From Salipiger thiooxidans (GTDB lineage: Bacteria > Pseudomonadota > Alphaproteobacteria > Rhodobacterales > Rhodobacteraceae): a stretch of DNA of 64,000 nt. Each line of letters begins with the position of its first letter. Within the stretch, counting starts at the first letter, position 1. Below, piece after piece: positions 61,050 to 64,000 of the stretch. The notes under the pieces were generated by a model, which was not told the origin of the DNA, searched no databases, and worked only from the letters and a program-made list of their open reading frames with translations. The position numbers and the translations under genes are program-made. Where the stretch lies: NCBI RefSeq assembly GCF_900102075.1, contig NZ_FNAV01000017.1:55497-119496 (forward strand), written 5' to 3'.

Positions 61050-61089
61050 CGCTGCCCGGCAGGGCATTGCGCAGCAACGTCCCGAGAGG
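61050..61089 (-). repeat. 40-bp hairpin element, copy b
   Basis: Between LNLLI and DSTGIK of the IS B transposase, the same site as copy a. Differs from copy a at three positions; one turns a stem A-T pair into G-T. Confidence 0.85.
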
Positions 61090-61363
61090 GATCAGCAGGT
61101 TCAGCGGACCCGCGCCGCCGCGGTAGGGGATACTCACGTTCAGCGCTCTTTGGCGGCGACAGGGCGTGCTGAAGTCCGGAACGTTCCAGTCCAGCCCGAC
61201 CAGCCGCAGCAGGCTCTGCACGAAGCCGGTCGTCTGCCGCAACGGCATGCCAAAGAGCACCTTCATCGTCAGGCAAGTCTGGATCGCGGCATCGCTGAAG
61301 CTCTGTTGGCGACCGCGTCTCCCGGTCGGCGGAGGGATCCATTCCATGTCAGGATCAAACCAA

Positions 61364-61403
61364 CCTCTCGTGACATTGCTGCGCAATGCACTGCCGGTCA
61401 GTG
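61364..61403 (+). repeat. 40-bp hairpin element, copy c
   Basis: Between GSLTI and WFDPDMEW of the IS B transposase, a site that is intact in IS A. A G-C pair of the outer stem is replaced by T-A on both arms, keeping the pairing. Confidence 0.85.
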
Positions 61404-61592
61404 GATCGTCAGCGATCCGCGTTGCCGTAGCGCTTCATTGTAAGCCGACCAGTTCGTGGTCTTATACTTCGTAGGGGCCCAACTGCTCATGCTTAACAGC
61501 TATCATTTTGGATTCATGTAGTGAATCCCTTGCCCGATTTGTGCAACAACGCCCCTCAGCGCGGCCATCGCCCGCCTGCGGACCCGCGCGCA

Positions 61593-61981
61593 ATGATCCG
61601 GACCGACTGGACCGTGCCAGAGGCCAGGGCGATCCACGCCCTGCCCTTCGCCGACCTGATGAACCGTGCCCAAAACCTGCACCGCGCGCATTTCGACCCC
61701 AATGCGATCGAGACGGCGAGCCTGCTCTGCATCAAGACCGGCGGCTGCCCGGAAGATTGCGGCTATTGCTCGCAATCCGCCCATCACGACACCGGGGTGA
61801 AGGCCACCAAGCTGATGGGAACAGAGGAAGTTCTGGCCGCCGCCAAGCGTGCCAAGGCCTCAGGAGCGCGGCGCTTCTGCATGGGCGCCGCCTGGCGCAG
61901 CCCCAAGGACCGCGACATGAACAAGCTCTGCGACATGGTGCAGGGCGTGGCCGAACTGGGGCTGGAAACCTGCATGACGCT
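61593..61981 (+). pseudogene. bioB: Biotin synthase, N-terminal fragment cut by an IS
   Basis: BioB inserts sulfur into dethiobiotin. About 129 codons remain, with the radical-SAM cysteines Cys52, Cys56, Cys59 (CPEDCGYC) and the region [14 protein letters not shown]. The frame then runs into the IS at 61982 and stops at 62064-62066. About 60% of the enzyme is missing, including the second cluster ligands, so this copy cannot work. The other part is not in the window. Confidence 0.92.
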
Positions 61982-61984
61982 AGG

Positions 61985-62648
61985 TCATGTTGACAAAAGG
62001 CGAACCCAGAGGCGGATAGACGTGATGTCGATGAAGCCCAGGAAGCTTTCAGCGGTTTTGTCGTAGCGTGTGGCGACCCGGCGTGCGTTTTTCAGCTTGT
62101 TGAAGCAACGTTCGACGAGGTTGCGCAATGAATACAGCGAATGATCGACACCGACGCGCATCTTGCGTGATTTCCGCGTGGGAATTTGGGTGAGCACGTC
62201 TCGTGCCTCCATCTTTTTCCGAATGTTGTCAGAGTCATAGCCTCTGTCTGCCAAGAGGACGCTCGGCTCTGGCAGGTTGTCGGCCATGAAGAGGTCGAAC
62301 CCCCGATAATCGGATGTCTGTCCCGGCGTGATCTCAGTCCTCATGGGCAGGCCTGCTGCATTGACGCGGAGGTGGATCTTGGTCGTGAAGTGGAAGATGG
62401 TCCAGAAAACAGTCCAGTGGACTGTTTTCCCATCGGACGCTCTTGAGCGGCGAAAACCCTGTCGTGGTGTCCCCCTTTTGCGCCCGCTGCCTGATGATGG
62501 GCGCGAACCACGGTGCTGTCGACCATTTGGAGGAAATCCGGCACTGCCCCGCTTTGGTTCAGGGCGTCCATGATGTCTTCCCAGAGACCTGCCCGGGTCC
62601 AGCGTCGGAACTGCCGGTAGACGCTCGACCATTTGCCAAACCCCTTAG
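61985..62648 (-). pseudogene. IS5-family transposase with frameshift site, 5'-truncated
   Basis: The first frame carries RRWTRAGLWEDIMDALNQSG and VDSTVVRAHHQAAGAKGG; the second carries FTTKIHLRVNAAGLPM, LADRGYDSDNIRK and [22 protein letters not shown]. The frames meet at AAAAGGGGG (62471-62479 on the minus strand), a typical slippery site of this IS group. A 25-bp hairpin (62405-62429) interrupts the second frame between GFRRSR and FTTKIH. The first ~70 codons are gone. Confidence 0.82.
62405..62429. repeat. 25-bp near-perfect hairpin inside the transposase
   Basis: GAAAACAGTCC and GGACTGTTTTC around a 3-base loop. Relatives read RSR-GG-FTTKIH here; this copy has about 15 extra codons around the hairpin, in frame. 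Not related in sequence to the 40-bp element. Confidence 0.6.
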
Positions 62649-64000
62649 CAGGGCGCTGAAAAAGGCCCGCGTGAGGGATGGTTTCCCTCGACGCGGATGC
62701 TGGGTGGGGCTGGAGCATGCGCAGGCAGACCTGACTGCGGCTTCCCCGGTCAGGCTGCGAGCAGTTTCGGCAGCCTTGCGAGATTGCAGGCCGCCATTGT
62801 CAGCGTAAAGCGGGCGCGCACGCGCTCTATGCCGCGATACATGGTCTGTGTCAGGCCGCCGACGGTCTTGGCCCAGCCGAAGGGTTCCTCGATCTTCTTT
62901 CGGCATCGCTGGGATTTGGCATAGCCGGGATGTCGGGTGGTCCGACCGTCGATGGCTGAATGGCGGGACTTCTGGGCGACATGCGGCGTCACCACCATCT
63001 GGCGCAGTTCGGCGACGAAGTCGGCGCTGTCGTAGCCACGATCCGCTGCCAGGGTCAGACGCCGCGTCGATCCGGGCGAGTGCCGATGGAGCATGTCGAT
63101 GGCGGCACGGCGCTCGGCGTGCCCGTCAGCTTGCGTGAGGTCGGCGTGCACGATCAGGCCGGAACGGTTCTCCATCAGGCTATGCCCCATGAAGCATAGC
63201 ACCGCGCCAGCGCCGGGCGACTTCTTGAACAGCCGGGCCTCGGGATCAGTCATCGACGCGTGCGTCGCGTTCGAGCGTCGTTCGCCACGAAAATCGACTT
63301 CGGCATTGCGGCTGCGGCGTGCGGGACGGGGCATGGGTTTGGGCTCGGCAGTGGATTGGTCAGGAGACGATGTTGGCGATACACGGTCATCTGGCGGATC
63401 ACCCGGATCGTCGTCCCGGTCGGGCATCGCACTGTCCTTCGGCTGGAAGCTCTTCATGGATGCCCAAGCCTTCACCAGAGTTCCGTCGACCGAGAAATGA
63501 TCGTCGGACAGCAGCGGCGCCACATCACGATGCGCCAGGATGGCAGCCATGATCCGGCGGGACATGTCGGTGGTCAGCAATCGGTCGCGGTTCTTGCTGA
63601 ACACCGTGGGGACCCAGACGGCATCGTCGATCCCGAGGCCCACGAACCAGCGGAACAGCAGGTTGTAGTCCATCTGCTCCATGAGCTGCCGCTCGGATCG
63701 GATTGAGTAGAGGATTTGCAGCAGGCTGGCGCGGATCAAGCGTTCCGGCGCAATGGAAGGACGGCCCTCACCCGCATAAAGTCGATCGAACTCGGCATCC
63801 AGTGAACGCAGGGCATCGTTGACGACGGATCTGATCTTGCGCAGCGGATGCCGGGACGGGATGCGCTCCTCAAGATCGACATAGCTGAACAGCGACCCCG
63901 TCACCTCGTCCGATCCGCGCATCGCCACCTCCGTCATACCGTGGGGGCGATGAATCATGTTCCTCGATGCGCGTCGAGACCGGAGTTTTTCAGCAGCCTG
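62649..64000 (-). mobile_element. IS1182/IS5-type insertion sequence, apparently complete
   Basis: Ends match as inverted repeats: CAGGGCGCTGAAAAAGGCCC from 62649 and CCGGAGTTTTTCAGCAGCCTG up to 64000 (sharing CAGG-GCTGAAAAA). About 1.35 kb. The window stops at the outer end, so a target duplication cannot be checked. Confidence 0.8.
62750..63922 (-). CDS. Transposase (DUF772 + DDE type)
   Basis: A 390-aa intact transposase: MRGSDEVTGSLFSYVDLEERIP, N-terminal DUF772 region with LYSIRSERQLMEQMDYNLLFRWFVGLG, first catalytic Asp in FSVDGTLVKAWASMKSF, second in LAADRGYDS, and Glu in KKIEEPFGWAKT. The ATG at 63922 has GGAGGT 5 bases upstream; two in-frame ATGs lie further up. Family naming between IS5 and IS1182 is uncertain from sequence alone. 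Confidence 0.9.
   Translation of the reverse strand: MRGSDEVTGSLFSYVDLEERIPSRHPLRKIRSVVNDALRSLDAEFDRLYAGEGRPSIAPERLIRASLLQILYSIRSERQLMEQMDYNLLFRWFVGLGIDDAVWVPTVFSKNRDRLLTTDMSRRIMAAILAHRDVAPLLSDDHFSVDGTLVKAWASMKSFQPKDSAMPDRDDDPGDPPDDRVSPTSSPDQSTAEPKPMPRPARRSRNAEVDFRGERRSNATHASMTDPEARLFKKSPGAGAVLCFMGHSLMENRSGLIVHADLTQADGHAERRAAIDMLHRHSPGSTRRLTLAADRGYDSADFVAELRQMVVTPHVAQKSRHSAIDGRTTRHPGYAKSQRCRKKIEEPFGWAKTVGGLTQTMYRGIERVRARFTLTMAACNLARLPKLLAA

Larger units (their letters stand above)
61002..61490 (-). pseudogene. IS5-family transposase, decayed (IS B)
   Basis: Begins at 61490 (MSSWAPTKYKTTNWSAYNEAL), reaches GSLTI, is broken by a 40-bp hairpin element (61364-61403), resumes WFDPDMEW...AAIQTCLTMKVLFG, is broken again after LNLLI (61050-61089), then reads DSTGIKAEGEGEVDAR to IS A. 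Removing the two inserts restores a normal IS5-type N-terminal half, including the first catalytic Asp. Confidence 0.82.
61002..61553 (-). mobile_element. IS5-type element fragment (IS B)
   Basis: Its outer end at 61536-61553 (GGCGTTGTTGCACAAATC read inward on the minus strand) matches the end of IS A except for two bases. The other end is lost at 61002 where IS A begins. Confidence 0.75.
61982..62648 (-). mobile_element. IS5-family element, truncated by the next IS
   Basis: One end lies in bioB, with the terminal sequence TAGGTCATGTTGACAAAAGG. The other is removed at 62649 where an IS1182/IS5-type element starts. Encodes a two-frame transposase. Confidence 0.75.

Noticed and set aside
60390..61067. 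225-codon minus-strand frame through the IS region
   Set aside because: Only its first 20 or so residues (DSTGIKAEGEGEVDARG) are real transposase of IS B; the rest is antisense to IS A.
57367..61592. CRISPR array or prophage
   Set aside because: Repeats are few, inverted or inside transposases, with no regular direct-repeat/spacer pattern, no cas genes, integrase or phage structural genes.

Overview
The window comes from a GC-rich alphaproteobacterium of the Rhodobacteraceae/Roseobacter group, most likely marine. The signs are a circularly permuted two-piece tmRNA, an SspB-alpha adaptor, a CckA kinase, a GTTC-N7-GTTC SOS box in front of recA, a TL5/CTC-type ribosomal protein L25, a type-2 ArgC, a permuted set of housekeeping genes in short operons, and a complete Na+-pumping NADH:quinone oxidoreductase (NQR). 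The species cannot be fixed from the sequence alone.

Layout. 1-10.3 kb is housekeeping on the minus strand: alaS (cut by the window edge), recA, cckA and a guaB-methyltransferase pair, with one sulfotransferase-like gene on the plus strand. 10.3-17.9 kb holds ssrA (tmRNA), a VWA protein, chrA, sspB, a PmtA-like methyltransferase, fumC, a DUF4169/ribbon-helix-helix pair, lipA and tRNA-Leu(CAA). 18-25.8 kb is a carbohydrate-acid region: a MocR regulator divergent from a flavin-binding protein, then FAH hydrolase, GntR and SDR in one overlapping operon, divergent from an FAD-linked 2-hydroxyacid dehydrogenase and a KDG-type kinase, then a hydroxypyruvate-isomerase-like gene. 25.9-38.3 kb is mixed: ychF, a MATE pump, a Ni/Co exporter with its DUF1007 partner, DUF2461, ppk2, trpA, argC, ZIP, an FMN lactate dehydrogenase, an MFS carrier and rplY.

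38.4-49.0 kb is a catabolic island. It carries a LysR regulator, a RidA protein, an FAD monooxygenase, a very short protein resembling the C-terminus of RibB, a flavin reductase, a class II aldolase, an FMNH2-dependent LLM monooxygenase, and a PotABCD-type ABC importer whose two permeases are fused. It looks like an uptake-plus-oxygenation pathway with the gene logic of the Rut system but for another, unknown substrate. 49.1-57.4 kb has a CBS protein, a small membrane protein and the NQR locus with its two maturation factors (nqrM and apbE, divergent from nqrABCDEF).

57.4-64.0 kb is an accessory region with few genes. It holds two REPIN-like inverted pairs, palindromes, an AT-rich repeat block, an interrupted ORF and a pile of insertion sequences. 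One IS has cut bioB after about 129 codons. Inside the decayed IS5-type transposases sit four copies of a 40-bp hairpin element with compensatory base changes, and a third transposase carries an unrelated hairpin insertion. These small hairpin elements are the most unusual signal in the window.
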